From positions 1 to 64,000 of the forward strand of contig NZ_JAFCJJ010000007.1 of the NCBI RefSeq assembly GCF_018131015.1: a stretch of 64,000 nucleotides of DNA. Direction: 5' to 3'. The stretch comes from Bradyrhizobium diazoefficiens. GTDB lineage: Bacteria; Pseudomonadota; Alphaproteobacteria; Rhizobiales; Xanthobacteraceae. Both the position numbers and the translations under genes were made by a program. The notes beneath the pieces were generated by a model. It searched no databases and was not told the origin of the DNA. It saw nothing but the letters and a program-made list of their open reading frames with translations. Shown piece after piece: positions 16,277 through 25,781 of this stretch (position 1 is its first letter; each line of letters starts with the position of its first letter).

Positions 16277-17968
16277 TCAGACGGTCCAGTACCATTCACG
16301 CATGTTCCAGCAATTGACGGAGATGTTGATGTTGGGGCGGAAGCCCTGCAGCCCCTCCTTCAGGCCCTCGGCGAGGGAGTGCTGGAATAGCGGCAGGATC
16401 GCGAGATCGCTGCGGATGAGCCTTTGCAGTTCGCCATAGGTCGCCTTGCGCTGCGCCCGGTCGAACTGCCTGGCGCCCTTGGCGAGCAGACGGTCGGCCT
16501 CCGCGCTCTTGTACTGATAGACGTTGGTGCCACGGCCGCCCCTGGCGGGAACGGAGCCGGAGTCGAAATACGTCGTTACGTCGGGATCACTGCCCAGCAT
16601 GAAGTTGACGGCGACCAGCAACGAATTGAATTTCGACTGCCGCGTGAATTCGCCGAAGATCACCGCCGCAGGCATGTTCTTGACGCGCATGGTGGCGCCG
16701 ATCGTGCGCCAGTCCCGGATCAGAAGCTGCTGGGTCTGCTCTCGCACCGCATTGCCTGCCGCCGTCGAGTTGGTGAATTCGAGCCTAATGCCGCCCTTCT
16801 CCCGCACACCGTCCGAGCCGCGCACCCATCCGGCGGCATCGAGCAGCGCGTTGGCCCTGGTCGGATCGTAGATATGCTGCGGCAGGCCTTGCTGGAACGA
16901 CCACGCCTGCTGCGGCACGAAGCTCTCGGTCTGCCGCGGCAGGCCGTAGTTCAGCGCATCGATGACCGCCTGCTTGTTGACGGCGAGGTAGAGCGCCTCG
17001 CGCACCGTGCGGTCGGCGAAGGGACCGAATTCCAGATTGGGCCCGATATGCTCCACCGCCGAGACCGCGGAGACGAAGAGCTTTCGGCCCTTCAGCGTCT
17101 TCGCCTCCTGCACGAAGTTCGGCTGGATGCCTTGCAGGCCGGTGTAGTCGACCTGACCGTCGCGAAAGCGTCTGTAGAGGGCGGTGAGGTCCGGAATGTA
17201 TTTGAACACCACGCGTTCGACGTAAGGTCCCCTGCCGTGATAGCCGGCATGGGCGTTGAGCAGAATGCGGTCGCCGCTCACGCGCTCGCCCCAGCGGAAC
17301 GGTCCGGTTCCGACCGGCGCATCGTGGAACGGCGAGGCGTTGGGATCCTCCACCCTCTCCAGAATATGCTTCGGCACCATGAAGGTGAGCGACAGGATCG
17401 ACATGTAGGGCGAATAAGGGGACGCCATCCGCCAGTGGATCTCGTCGGGCGCGACGACCTTGATGTCCTTGACGCGATCATGGCCGATGCGACTGCGTGC
17501 ACGGAAATCCGGATTGTTGATCAGGTCGAGCGAGAACTTGACGTCGTCGGCGGTGAACGGTGCACCGTCGTGCCACTTCACGTTGCTGCGCAGCCTGATC
17601 TTCCAGGTCAGGCCGTCGGCGGACAGGCCGCCATTCTCGATGGTCGGGATCTCACGCGCGAGATCGGGAACGAAGTTGCCCTCGGGATCGATGATCCAGA
17701 GCGGCGAGAACAGCTGCCACCAGACGGATTGGTCGACGTCGATGCCGGGCATCAGCGGATGAAACACGGTCGGCTCCTGCGACAGCCCCGCGATCAGCTG
17801 CCCGCGCGGCTTGTCCGGCGGATTGCCGGGGCGCTCGGTCTGGGCGAGAGCGGGGCCTGCGAGGCTCCATCCAGCCGCGGCGCCGGCGCCGAGCTGGAAG
17901 AACTGGCGGCGATTCGGGCTGCCGGGCCGCAGTGCCCCAACGCCGAACCTGCCGGTGTCGCCTGCCAT
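16277..17968 (-). CDS. ABC transporter substrate-binding protein, family 5 (peptide/nickel type), Tat-exported
   Basis: 563 aa, periplasmic. The N-terminus carries a twin-arginine signal, NRRQFFQLGAGAAAGWSLAGPALAQ. The SBP_bac_5 fold follows: LTWKIRLRSNVKWHDGAPFTADDVKFSLDLI is the family signature near residue 120. Binds oligopeptides or similar solutes for an ABC importer. No permease or ATPase gene is next to it, so the transporter must be encoded elsewhere or the gene is an orphan. Start ATG 17968 follows GGGGAGTGGAAATC; a frame 8 codons longer lacks a site. Confidence 0.9.
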   Translation of the reverse strand: MAGDTGRFGVGALRPGSPNRRQFFQLGAGAAAGWSLAGPALAQTERPGNPPDKPRGQLIAGLSQEPTVFHPLMPGIDVDQSVWWQLFSPLWIIDPEGNFVPDLAREIPTIENGGLSADGLTWKIRLRSNVKWHDGAPFTADDVKFSLDLINNPDFRARSRIGHDRVKDIKVVAPDEIHWRMASPYSPYMSILSLTFMVPKHILERVEDPNASPFHDAPVGTGPFRWGERVSGDRILLNAHAGYHGRGPYVERVVFKYIPDLTALYRRFRDGQVDYTGLQGIQPNFVQEAKTLKGRKLFVSAVSAVEHIGPNLEFGPFADRTVREALYLAVNKQAVIDALNYGLPRQTESFVPQQAWSFQQGLPQHIYDPTRANALLDAAGWVRGSDGVREKGGIRLEFTNSTAAGNAVREQTQQLLIRDWRTIGATMRVKNMPAAVIFGEFTRQSKFNSLLVAVNFMLGSDPDVTTYFDSGSVPARGGRGTNVYQYKSAEADRLLAKGARQFDRAQRKATYGELQRLIRSDLAILPLFQHSLAEGLKEGLQGFRPNINISVNCWNMREWYWTV

Positions 17969-18348
17969 GATTTCCACTCCCCGTTGTCGCACGCGGCACG
18001 GTCTTCCGCGCCCCGAAACCCGGCAAAGGACCAGGAGTGGACCTCAGCTCTTCTCAATTTTTCAGCTAATTTTCATCACAACCAGAAACAGATCACGACT
18101 TAGATACAGCCGCCGCGGATATTCGACAACCCGACACAGCGGGCACCGCGCGCGATCCGGGTCACGACGCCGCCTCAGGCTTTCCTGCATGGTGAGGCGT
18201 GCGGTATCCGGACGCCGCATTGCCGGGGACAGCCAGCGGCCCGGGGCTTCCCGGACTTGACCCTCGACGGCGGCGCGGGGAGTCTGTAGCTCAGGGGATG
18301 CCGGCCCAGTGGCAGGGCAGTTCGCGGCTACCGCTCTGGTGTGCGTAG
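17969..18348. other. Intergenic stretch, 380 bp, no gene seen
   Basis: Between divergent binding-protein and histidine-kinase genes. A locally AT-rich segment near 18050-18105 could hold promoters. A GTAGCTCAG string at about 18287 does not belong to a tRNA. Confidence 0.5.
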
Positions 18349-20211
18349 ATGAAACTCAGGAGGCTTCTGACACTCGCGATGGCCGCGCAGGTCATGGTGA
18401 CCGCCGCAGCCCTTTACGCCTCCTATGCCTTGACCGGCGACGCCGCGCACAGGTTCGGTGCGGCGCAGCTCGTCGCCCTGCTGGCGAGCGGCGCGGTCGC
18501 GCTGGCGCTGGCCCATCTCTGCATGCGCGCGGTCGAGAGGTGGCAGGCGAGGCGCGCTGCCGCGCAAGCCGCCGGCCACGCCAAAGCGATCGCCGAGAGC
18601 GCGCAGATGACGCAAGCCGTCATCAAGACCGCGCTCGATGCCTTCATTCAGACCGACGACACCGCCATCGTCCTGGAGTGGAGCTTTCAGGCGGAAGCGC
18701 TGACCGGATGGACGCGCACCGAGGCCGTCGGTGCCGACGTCGTCGATCTGCTCGTGGCCGAGCCGCTCCGCGACGGTTTCAGGCAACGCGTGATGCGCCT
18801 GCTGCCGGAACTGTCGGCCTCGCCGACCGGCATCCGCTTCGAAGCCACCCTGCTCCACAGGAACGGCGAGGAGATCCTCGTCGAGGCGTCGAGCACGGCC
18901 TTGCGGCTCGGTGGGCGCACCATCGTCAACACCTTCGTCAGGGACGTCACGCGCAAGCGCGCCGCCGAAGAACAACTGATCCAGTCCCAGAAGATGGAGG
19001 CGGTCGGGCAGCTCACCGGCGGCATCGCGCACGAATTCAACAACATGCTGACCGTGATCACGGGCACGATCGAGATCCTCGCCGATGCCGTGAAGGACAA
19101 CCCGCCGCTCGCGACCATCACCAAGCTGATCAGCGAGGCGGCTGACCGCGGCGCCGCGCTGACGTCGAGCCTGCTGTCCTTTGCGCGCAAGCAGGCGCTG
19201 CAGCCCGCCGAGATCGACGTCAACCAGCTGATCGAGGAGCTGGCAAAGCTGCTGCTGGCGACCTTCGACAAGAAGATCGAGATCGTGACGCGGCTCGACG
19301 GCAACGTCTGGCTCGCGCTGGTCGACCGCGGACAACTGAGCTCGGCGCTGCTCAACCTCGCCATCAACGCCCGCGACGCGATGCTGGATGGCGGCAAGCT
19401 CACACTGACCACGCGCAACGTCGTGTTCGGCGTGCGCGAAGCCATCGCGGTCGGCGCCGGATATGCCGGCGACTATGTCGAGATCGAGATCGCCGATACC
19501 GGCACCGGCATCCCGCAAGCCATCCTCGAGCGCATCTTCGACCCGTTCTTCTCGACCAAGGAGGTCGGCAAGGGCACCGGGCTCGGGCTCAGCATGGTGT
19601 TCGGCTTCGTCAAGCAGTCCCGCGGCGGCATCAAGGTCTCCTCCACGGAGGGTGGAGGCACCACGTTTGCGATCTACCTGCCGAAGGCCGAGAGCAGCAC
19701 GCTTCGTCCGGCCGGTTATGACGAGCGCAAGGTGGTGGGCGGAACGGAAACCATCCTCTGCGTCGAGGATGATCGCGACGTCCGCCAATACGTCACGGTC
19801 CAGCTCGAGAGCCTGGGCTACAAGGTGATCACCGCCGCGACCGCGGCCGAGGCGCTCGCGATCGCGGCCAAAGGCACGCCGTTCGACCTGCTCTTCACCG
19901 ACATCGTGATGCCCGGCGGGATCAACGGACGGGAGCTCGCCGAGCAGTTGGTGGCGAAACGGTCCTCCCTGCGGATCCTGTTCACGTCGGGCTATGCCTA
20001 CGATACGCTCCATGCGCAGGGACACGCCACCATGGGCGTACCGCTGCTGACCAAGCCCTATCGCAAGGCCGAGCTCGCCCGCATGCTGCGCCGCTGCCTC
20101 GACACCGCCGTCGATGCCGCCGGCGACCCGATCCCGATGCCCTATTCGGTGCAGGCCGACGTGGAGGGGTTTTTGCGCAAGCAGGTCCCCGAACGAGACG
20201 AGCGCTCGTAG
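18349..20211 (+). CDS. Hybrid sensor histidine kinase (PAS, HisKA, HATPase, receiver)
   Basis: 620 aa, inner membrane. Two hydrophobic segments (about 6-26 and 40-60), a PAS domain about 90-205 (AFIQTDDTAIVLEWS..GWTRTEAVG), a HisKA domain with phospho-acceptor His228 (GGIAHEFNNML), HATPase with N (INARDAM), G1 (IADTGTGIP), F and G2 (GKGTGLGLSMVFG) boxes, and a C-terminal receiver (ILCVEDDRDVR, phospho-acceptor Asp518 in LLFTDIVMPGG, Lys in LLTKPYRK). Signals by His-to-Asp phosphorelay inside one chain; no separate response regulator is adjacent, so the output partner is elsewhere. Cupin gene follows 62 bp downstream. Confidence 0.93.
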   Translation: MKLRRLLTLAMAAQVMVTAAALYASYALTGDAAHRFGAAQLVALLASGAVALALAHLCMRAVERWQARRAAAQAAGHAKAIAESAQMTQAVIKTALDAFIQTDDTAIVLEWSFQAEALTGWTRTEAVGADVVDLLVAEPLRDGFRQRVMRLLPELSASPTGIRFEATLLHRNGEEILVEASSTALRLGGRTIVNTFVRDVTRKRAAEEQLIQSQKMEAVGQLTGGIAHEFNNMLTVITGTIEILADAVKDNPPLATITKLISEAADRGAALTSSLLSFARKQALQPAEIDVNQLIEELAKLLLATFDKKIEIVTRLDGNVWLALVDRGQLSSALLNLAINARDAMLDGGKLTLTTRNVVFGVREAIAVGAGYAGDYVEIEIADTGTGIPQAILERIFDPFFSTKEVGKGTGLGLSMVFGFVKQSRGGIKVSSTEGGGTTFAIYLPKAESSTLRPAGYDERKVVGGTETILCVEDDRDVRQYVTVQLESLGYKVITAATAAEALAIAAKGTPFDLLFTDIVMPGGINGRELAEQLVAKRSSLRILFTSGYAYDTLHAQGHATMGVPLLTKPYRKAELARMLRRCLDTAVDAAGDPIPMPYSVQADVEGFLRKQVPERDERS

Positions 20212-20273
20212 CGCATGGACAGTGCCGGGCGCCTGGGCGACACTCCGCCGGAAATTCCATGGGAGGCGAGCCA

Positions 20274-20723
20274 ATGACTGCACTCGAGAAGGGCATTACC
20301 GCAAACGGCACCGGCTACGGCGGCAAGAGCTGGAACATCCTGGGCCAGGTCTATTTCCCCAAGGCCGTCACCGAGTCCACCTTCGCGTTCGAGACCAACA
20401 GCGATCCCGGACAGTTCGTGCCGGTGCACGTCCATCCGACCCAGGACGAGTTCATCCTGGTGCAGGAAGGCACGCTCGACCTCAAGCTCGACGGCCAATG
20501 GGTCAAGGCCCATGCCGGCGACCTCGTGCGCATGCCGCGCGGCATCCCGCACGGCTATTTCAACAAGTCCGACAAGCCGTGCCGCGCGCTGTTCTGGGTC
20601 TCGCCGATGCAGAAGCTGGAGGCGCTGTTCAACCAGCTCCACAATCTCACCGACCCCGCCGAGGTCGTGCGCATCTCGGCTCTGCACGAGGTCGACTTCC
20701 TGCCGCCGGAGGCCAACGACTAG
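20274..20723 (+). CDS. Cupin-domain protein
   Basis: 149 aa, single cupin barrel. Metal-binding motif 1 is visible as PVHVHPTQDEFILVQEG (two His, Glu) and motif 2 as PRGIPHGYFN. Could be a small dioxygenase, isomerase or sensor; no substrate can be named. Start ATG 20274 is chosen over an ATG five codons earlier because GGGAGGCGAG lies directly before it. It follows the histidine kinase in the same direction. Confidence 0.88.
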   Translation: MTALEKGITANGTGYGGKSWNILGQVYFPKAVTESTFAFETNSDPGQFVPVHVHPTQDEFILVQEGTLDLKLDGQWVKAHAGDLVRMPRGIPHGYFNKSDKPCRALFWVSPMQKLEALFNQLHNLTDPAEVVRISALHEVDFLPPEAND

Positions 20724-20782
20724 GGCGTGCCGTCAACACACGCAGCGATCCGCAGCCGTATGCAACGGCGGCCGCGGATGCA

Positions 20783-21052
20783 TCAATATGGGGCCGGCGT
20801 CCGCACGCGGCGGCCCGAATACCTCGGTTGCGCGCGCGACCAATAGGGGTTTTCCAGACACATCGCGGCAAGTCCGACCGTCGCCGCCTTGCACTGGTCC
20901 CATGACGAATAGCTGCAGTCGAAATAGGTGCTGCCGCCCCACTCCCATTTCTGCATACAGACGGGATACCTGGGATCGTAGGTTTGAGCCGCGGCCGAGG
21001 TCACCATCAGGACCGCGGCACCGCCCAGGACTATCCAACGTAGCATCCGCAT
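20783..21052 (-). CDS. DUF3551 family exported protein
   Basis: 89 aa. Signal peptide at 1-22 (MRMLRWIVLGGAAVLMVTSAAAQ) and a short mature part with the DUF3551 pattern: YPVCMQKWEWGGSTYFDCSY, then SWDQCKAATVGLAAMCLENPYW, with four Cys likely forming two disulfides. The family is numerous in Bradyrhizobium (general knowledge) and has no known function. Start ATG 21052 follows AAGGAGGCGGCG; the frame can be extended five codons but without a site. Confidence 0.88.
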   Translation of the reverse strand: MRMLRWIVLGGAAVLMVTSAAAQTYDPRYPVCMQKWEWGGSTYFDCSYSSWDQCKAATVGLAAMCLENPYWSRAQPRYSGRRVRTPAPY

Positions 21053-21264
21053 CGCCGCCTCCTTCAATGGTCAGCAGAGCATTCAGTTTCGAAGGCTGCC
21101 CATTGTATGTCGCCCGAGGTGACCGGGCTAGATGAACCTTAGGCCGCACTGATACCCCCGGACGACGGCCTGCACTACCTCCGCGACCGGGTGGGATTTC
21201 GTCTCGCCAGCCTTGCCATCGATGCTTACGCTCCTCGAGCAGCGAATCGTCGGGAGAACAGGCC

Positions 21265-22332
21265 ATGCGTGGACGACGTCATGCCATCGCGGCCATGGCC
21301 GCGCTTGGGCTGTGCCTCGCGACATTCGCCGCAGGCGAGGCGCAAACGCCAGGACAGGCGGACGCAGTCGCGAGCTATGATCGCGCGCTCGCCGAGTTCA
21401 AGGCGGTCCTCACTGAGCGGCGCAGCCAGATCGAGGCCAAGCAGCCGCTGCCGAACCTGCCCGGCCAGGCGCTCTACCTTGCGCGCGTCGCCGTCATCAG
21501 CACCTACAAGGATCTCACGGACGCCATCCCGTCCCGGATCGGAAAGCCCAACAAGTTCGAGATTCCGCCCGCCTATTTCGATGCCGGGATCGAGCCGCTG
21601 GTCGACGAATACGCCCGTCTCTTCGAGATCATGGAGGCGCCGCCGGCGAGCGCGCAGAACTCGGCGACGCCTTTCCGGGACGTCGTCGACCTCGCCGCAG
21701 CGATTGCGCGAGCCAAGGGGCTTGCGCCGGGTGATGCGGAAGCGGCGGGACGGATCAGCCTCGGCCTGTTTTTCGCGGAGACGAACGGCAAGCAGAATGT
21801 CCGCAATGCACGCTCGAACACCTATATGGGCAGCCTGCAGACCGGCCCGTCGGAGGACCGCAACGGCAGGCGGAAATGGGAGGCGATCAGGAGCGCCGTC
21901 GCGGCGATCGATCCCGGGCTGATCGCACGCGACGACAAGGAGGAGGCACGCGCCCGCGGCACCGATTACCGCTTCAACCACTGGACCAATGTGCGCGACG
22001 GCCTGATGAACGCGCATGCCGACCTGTTCCGCGAGATCCCGGGAATCGTCAAGACGCTGCCCGATCCGATCGACCAGATGAAGCTGTTCGAGCTGATCCA
22101 GATCGTGCCCACGCCGACGAGGTCGGCGCTCAAGTCCGGCGACCTTCTGAACTACAGGGTGTCCAGTCCGACGATCATGAAGCACCTGCGCAACAACAGC
22201 ATTTTTGCCTTCGGACAGGCCGACCGTGCCCGGACATCGGCGAGTTTTCGCGAGATCCTCGGCGCGATGTGGCTGTTCAAGCGCAAGTTCCAGCGCGCGA
22301 TGGCGAAATACGAGGAGCTCAAGGAGCGCTGA
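21265..22332 (+). CDS. Hypothetical exported protein, possible lysozyme-like core
   Basis: 355 aa. Signal peptide at 1-26 (MAALGLCLATFAAGEAQ). No family recognised with confidence. Residues about 163-200 resemble a lytic-transglycosylase layout: LFFAETNGKQN (Glu172), then SNTYMGSLQTG and EDRNGRRKW. If this is real, the protein would act on peptidoglycan; this is inference from a short pattern. The rest is helical and rich in charged residues. It starts at ATG 21265 after CGGGAGAACAGGCC. A hairpin follows the stop. Confidence 0.7.
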   Translation: MRGRRHAIAAMAALGLCLATFAAGEAQTPGQADAVASYDRALAEFKAVLTERRSQIEAKQPLPNLPGQALYLARVAVISTYKDLTDAIPSRIGKPNKFEIPPAYFDAGIEPLVDEYARLFEIMEAPPASAQNSATPFRDVVDLAAAIARAKGLAPGDAEAAGRISLGLFFAETNGKQNVRNARSNTYMGSLQTGPSEDRNGRRKWEAIRSAVAAIDPGLIARDDKEEARARGTDYRFNHWTNVRDGLMNAHADLFREIPGIVKTLPDPIDQMKLFELIQIVPTPTRSALKSGDLLNYRVSSPTIMKHLRNNSIFAFGQADRARTSASFREILGAMWLFKRKFQRAMAKYEELKER

Positions 22333-22335
22333 AGG

Positions 22336-22355
22336 CCGGTTGTCTTGACAACCGG
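22336..22355. terminator. Hairpin between convergent genes
   Basis: CCGGTTGTC / GACAACCGG, a 9-bp perfect palindrome with a 2-nt centre (realistically 7 bp with a 6-nt loop), 3 bp past the forward stop. No T-run. Confidence 0.5.
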
Positions 22356-22394
22356 GCATCGTCGGCTGGATCAACGCTCATGCCGCTTTGGTGA

Positions 22395-23621
22395 TTACTG
22401 CTCGCGCGCGCCTGACGACTCGTGCGCGACGACCGGCACTTGCGGCGCCAACACTTCGAATGGCCGCACCGGATGCGGCGGCAAGGCCGTCATGCTCCAG
22501 CCCGCCGCGATCACGGCCAGTACGATCGCCGTGCCGACGATGAGATAGAGGATGCCGTCAATGCCGGAGTATTCCTTCAGGCTCATGCCGACGAGCGGAC
22601 CCAGGATCGCGCCGAGACCATTGAGCAGGATCAGTTGCCCGCTCACGGGCACGACGCGCTCGGCCGGCATCACGTCATGCGCATGAGCCACGCAGATCGG
22701 ATAGAGCGTGGATATGAACCCTCCGAGCAACGCGGCCATCGGCAGGATCACGGCAAACGTACGCGGTAGGTGCACCAATGCGAAGCCCGTGCCCGCCAGC
22801 CCGACGCAGAGGCCGGTCAGCACCATCCGTCGATCAAGACGGTCCGAGAGGTGGCCGACGGGAAGTTGAAACGTGAGACCGCCCAGTACGGCCGCAAGCA
22901 TCACCAGCCCGATGGTCGCGCTATCGATGTTCCGTCCCTGCATCCACACGGGAACGAGCGCGTAGAAGACGCTGGTAATCGTTCCGCTCAGCGTCGCGCC
23001 GGCAACGGCGACAGGAATTGCACGCAGCAATTGGCCATAGGCAACGGCTTCCTGAACGATGATCCGGGGCGGTTCCGCACGGGTCGTGCTGACGATCACC
23101 AGTGCGATCGCAAACAGGGCGACAATGATGCTGAACGGTGCCGGCCCGTCCATGTCAACGCGGCTGATCAGGAGCTGGCCAAGACCGAGAGCGACGAAGG
23201 TTCCGACCATGTAGACTGCGAAGACGCGGCCCCGCTCCACCGGCCGGGCTTTGGCGTTCAGCCAACTCTCGGTGGTGACAAAGAGTCCGGCGCAGCCGAG
23301 CCCGATGATTGCCCGCAGCGCAAGCCACGGCAGCGGCTTGACGAGGAGAGGCATGACAGCCGTTGCGGCGACGACGATGCCGCCAAAAGCGACATAGGCG
23401 CGGATGTGCCCAAACCGTTCGATGGTCCTCGTGCAGAAGACGGCTCCCGCGGTGAAGCCGGCAAAGTAGCCACTGAGCACGAGAGCGGTGTCGACGGCCG
23501 AGAAACTCTCGGCCGTCACCCGCAGCGAGATGAAAGTGACAAAGAACCCGTTGGCGAGTTGGACGATGCTTATCGAAAAGATCAGCGCCCCGACTTGTGC
23601 GCCCATAGACGCCTCGCTCAT
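22395..23621 (-). CDS. MFS transporter
   Basis: 408 aa, 12 hydrophobic segments starting at IFSISIVQLANGFFVTFISLR. Layout and the motif between helices 2 and 3 (RTIERFGHIRAYVAFGG) place it in the major facilitator superfamily, YcaD-like group (ESWLNAKARPVERGRVFAVYM is typical). Probably a drug or metabolite exporter in the inner membrane; substrate unknown. Start ATG 23621 fits the membrane topology; the frame remains open far upstream across the next gene, which is a shadow. Divergent from the MetX-like gene. Confidence 0.88.
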   Translation of the reverse strand: MSEASMGAQVGALIFSISIVQLANGFFVTFISLRVTAESFSAVDTALVLSGYFAGFTAGAVFCTRTIERFGHIRAYVAFGGIVVAATAVMPLLVKPLPWLALRAIIGLGCAGLFVTTESWLNAKARPVERGRVFAVYMVGTFVALGLGQLLISRVDMDGPAPFSIIVALFAIALVIVSTTRAEPPRIIVQEAVAYGQLLRAIPVAVAGATLSGTITSVFYALVPVWMQGRNIDSATIGLVMLAAVLGGLTFQLPVGHLSDRLDRRMVLTGLCVGLAGTGFALVHLPRTFAVILPMAALLGGFISTLYPICVAHAHDVMPAERVVPVSGQLILLNGLGAILGPLVGMSLKEYSGIDGILYLIVGTAIVLAVIAAGWSMTALPPHPVRPFEVLAPQVPVVAHESSGAREQ

Positions 23622-23819
23622 GAAGGAAACCGCCCGGTGTGAATTATAGCATGATTGCCCGACCGTCACCCCGAGGCGCGCGCCCTTTCCATTGCAACGC
23701 GGTTTATTCCCCGCCGATCGCAAAAATTCCTGGTATCCGGATCGTTGCGGAAATTGTCCGATTGCTCTTAGCTGACCAAAACAAGGCAAGACATTTTGCC
23801 AAGCACCCGGGGGGCAGCC

Positions 23820-24926
23820 ATGAAGGACCTTGTCCGCGTCAGCATCCTGAGCCTTCTGATGTCCGCGCCGGCGTTGGCTCACACGCCGCAGCAGGCGCCT
23901 CACCAGCTCTACAGCGAGGGGGACCTCAAGCTGGAGAGCGGCGAGGTAATCAAGGATTTCTCGATCTCCTACGTGACCCACGGCACGCTGAACGCCGAGA
24001 AATCCAACGCCGTCCTGATGGTGACGGCGATCTCGGGAAATCATCACCGGCTCGATTTCATGATCGGCCCCGGCAAGGCGCTCGACCCCGACAAATATTT
24101 CATCATCTGCACCGACGCGATTGGCAACGGCCTGACGACGTCGCCGAGCAATTCCAAGGCGCAGCCGCGCATGCAGTTCCCCAAATTCGCGATCCGCGAC
24201 ATGGTTGAATCGCAATATCGCCTCGCGAAGGAGAAATTCGGCATCGAGCATGTTGTCGCCGTGGTCGGCCCGTCGATGGGCGGCATGCAGGCGCTGCAAT
24301 GGGGCGTCAGCCACCCCGACTACATGGATGCGCTGGTGGCGATGGTCCCGCTCGCTAAGACGCCGGCCTGGAGCGTGGCGGTCGTCGAAGCCTCCCGCAA
24401 GGCGATCATGACCGATGCCGCATGGAATGACGGAAACTACGACGCGCCGCCCGAAAGGGGCATCCGGCTCTGGCGAGACATCCTCAATTTGCTCTCGGCA
24501 CGCACGCCGGACATGTATCAGGCGCAGTTCAAGAATCCCATGGACGTCCTGCCCTGGATGAAGGCGCAGGAAGACGCGGCGTTGAAGGCGTTCGATGCCA
24601 ACGACTGGATCTACCAGACCTGGGCCTATGAGCGTCACGATGTCGGCACCTCGCCCGGATTCAACGGCGACACCGCAAAGGCACTCGCCTCGATCAAGGC
24701 AAGGACGCTGATCCTGACCGGCACCAAGGACCTGCTCAACCCGGAATTCGAGCCGACCGAGATGGGCAAGAACATCCGCAACGTGAAGATGGAAACGATC
24801 AGCCCGGGGACCGTCAACGGTCATGCCTCGGCCGGCGGCTTCATTCCTGCGGACGTGGAGTTCCTGAACCGGGAGGTTGGCAGCTTCCTGCAGAATCCGG
24901 GCGGAGGCGCCAAGACATCGAACTGA
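23820..24926 (+). CDS. Exported alpha/beta hydrolase, homoserine O-acetyltransferase-like
   Basis: 368 aa. Signal peptide at 1-20 (MKDLVRVSILSLLMSAPALA). The fold and nucleophile elbow match the MetX group: VVAVVGPSMGGMQALQWGVSHPDYMDALV with the catalytic Ser in GPSMGG, Asp in GTKDLLNPEF, and a His in VNGHASAGG. MetX proper is cytosolic; a secretory signal makes methionine biosynthesis unlikely, and an esterase or acyltransferase of the cell envelope is more plausible (inference). Start ATG 23820 follows GGGGGGCAGCC. Ends 27 bp from the convergent binding-protein gene. Confidence 0.85.
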   Translation: MKDLVRVSILSLLMSAPALAHTPQQAPHQLYSEGDLKLESGEVIKDFSISYVTHGTLNAEKSNAVLMVTAISGNHHRLDFMIGPGKALDPDKYFIICTDAIGNGLTTSPSNSKAQPRMQFPKFAIRDMVESQYRLAKEKFGIEHVVAVVGPSMGGMQALQWGVSHPDYMDALVAMVPLAKTPAWSVAVVEASRKAIMTDAAWNDGNYDAPPERGIRLWRDILNLLSARTPDMYQAQFKNPMDVLPWMKAQEDAALKAFDANDWIYQTWAYERHDVGTSPGFNGDTAKALASIKARTLILTGTKDLLNPEFEPTEMGKNIRNVKMETISPGTVNGHASAGGFIPADVEFLNREVGSFLQNPGGGAKTSN

Positions 24927-24953
24927 CGTGCAGCCAGCCTCCGCTGCGCTCGT

Positions 24954-25781
24954 CTATTCCGTCCGGATCGGCGCGTCCTTCAAGCCATTGTTGTCATAGG
25001 CCTTGCGCAGCGTGCCGCTCGTCACGGCTTCGTTCATGAATTTGGTGACGAACGCCAGCGACTGGCTGTGGCCGAGCGGGACGGCAACGGCCGTCACCGT
25101 CTTCTTGAAGGTCTCGTCCAGCACCTTCGTGCCCGGAATCTTCAGCGCCATCTTGTTGAGCTGATCGCGCGACAGCGCGAAGGCGTCGATCGCGCCGGCC
25201 TGGAGCAGGCCGAAGATCTCGTCATAGGTCTGGTAGCCCGTGACCTTCGCGTTCTTCAGATGGGCGATCGCACCGCGCATGGTGGTGGTGGCGTTCACGG
25301 CGGCGACCTTGACGCCCACCTGGTCGAGCGTGGCGAAGCTGGTGATGCCTGAGCCGGGCCTGACGATGTAGGTGGCGTCGGCGACCTCGTAGATCGGACC
25401 GAACATCATCTTGGTCTCGCGCTCGGGATCTTTTGGCAGCCAGGTGACGTCCCAGGTCCCTTTCGACGCCGCGTCGGTAATCTGCCCGGAATTCTGGTGC
25501 ACGACATATTCGACGGGCACGCCGAGCTGCGCAGCTATCTCCTTGCCGAGATCGACGGGAACCCCGGCATAGCCAGACTCCGTCCTGGTCGACCAGAACG
25601 CGCCGCCCGCCGGGCTGATCGCGATCGCGACCCGCAGCTTGCCGGTCGGCGCGATCTCGTCCTTCAAGCCATCGGCTAGCGCGGGCATGGCAAACACCGC
25701 GGCGAGGACGATGCCGGCAAGCGCCGAATGCAGGGACTTGGGCGGGGACTTGGGCAGGTCCTTGGGCAGGTCCTTGGGCAT
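24954..25781 (-). CDS. ABC transporter substrate-binding protein, family 3 (amino-acid type)
   Basis: 275 aa, periplasmic. The signal peptide hydrophobic core SALAGIVLAAVFAMPALA is preceded by an unusual N-terminus, MPKDLPKDLPKSPPKS, from a 12-bp tandem repeat. SBP_bac_3 features: GKLRVAIAISPAGGAFW, GVPVDLGKEIAAQLGVPVEYV, and GTWDVTWLPKDPERE. Binds a polar amino acid or similar solute. No permease or ATPase gene is adjacent. Start ATG 25781 follows GAGGAGACC. It diverges from the RND efflux operon. Confidence 0.9.
   Translation of the reverse strand: MPKDLPKDLPKSPPKSLHSALAGIVLAAVFAMPALADGLKDEIAPTGKLRVAIAISPAGGAFWSTRTESGYAGVPVDLGKEIAAQLGVPVEYVVHQNSGQITDAASKGTWDVTWLPKDPERETKMMFGPIYEVADATYIVRPGSGITSFATLDQVGVKVAAVNATTTMRGAIAHLKNAKVTGYQTYDEIFGLLQAGAIDAFALSRDQLNKMALKIPGTKVLDETFKKTVTAVAVPLGHSQSLAFVTKFMNEAVTSGTLRKAYDNNGLKDAPIRTE
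25737..25781 (-). repeat. 12-bp tandem repeat at the 5' end of the family-3 binding-protein gene
   Basis: Nearly four copies of a CTGCCCAAGGAC-type unit encode LPKDLPKDLPKSPPKS directly after the start codon. Copies 3 and 4 have diverged. Confidence 0.85.

Noticed and set aside
18283..18345. Possible tRNA (GTAGCTCAG string)
   Set aside because: No acceptor, anticodon or T-arm pairing could be built around it.
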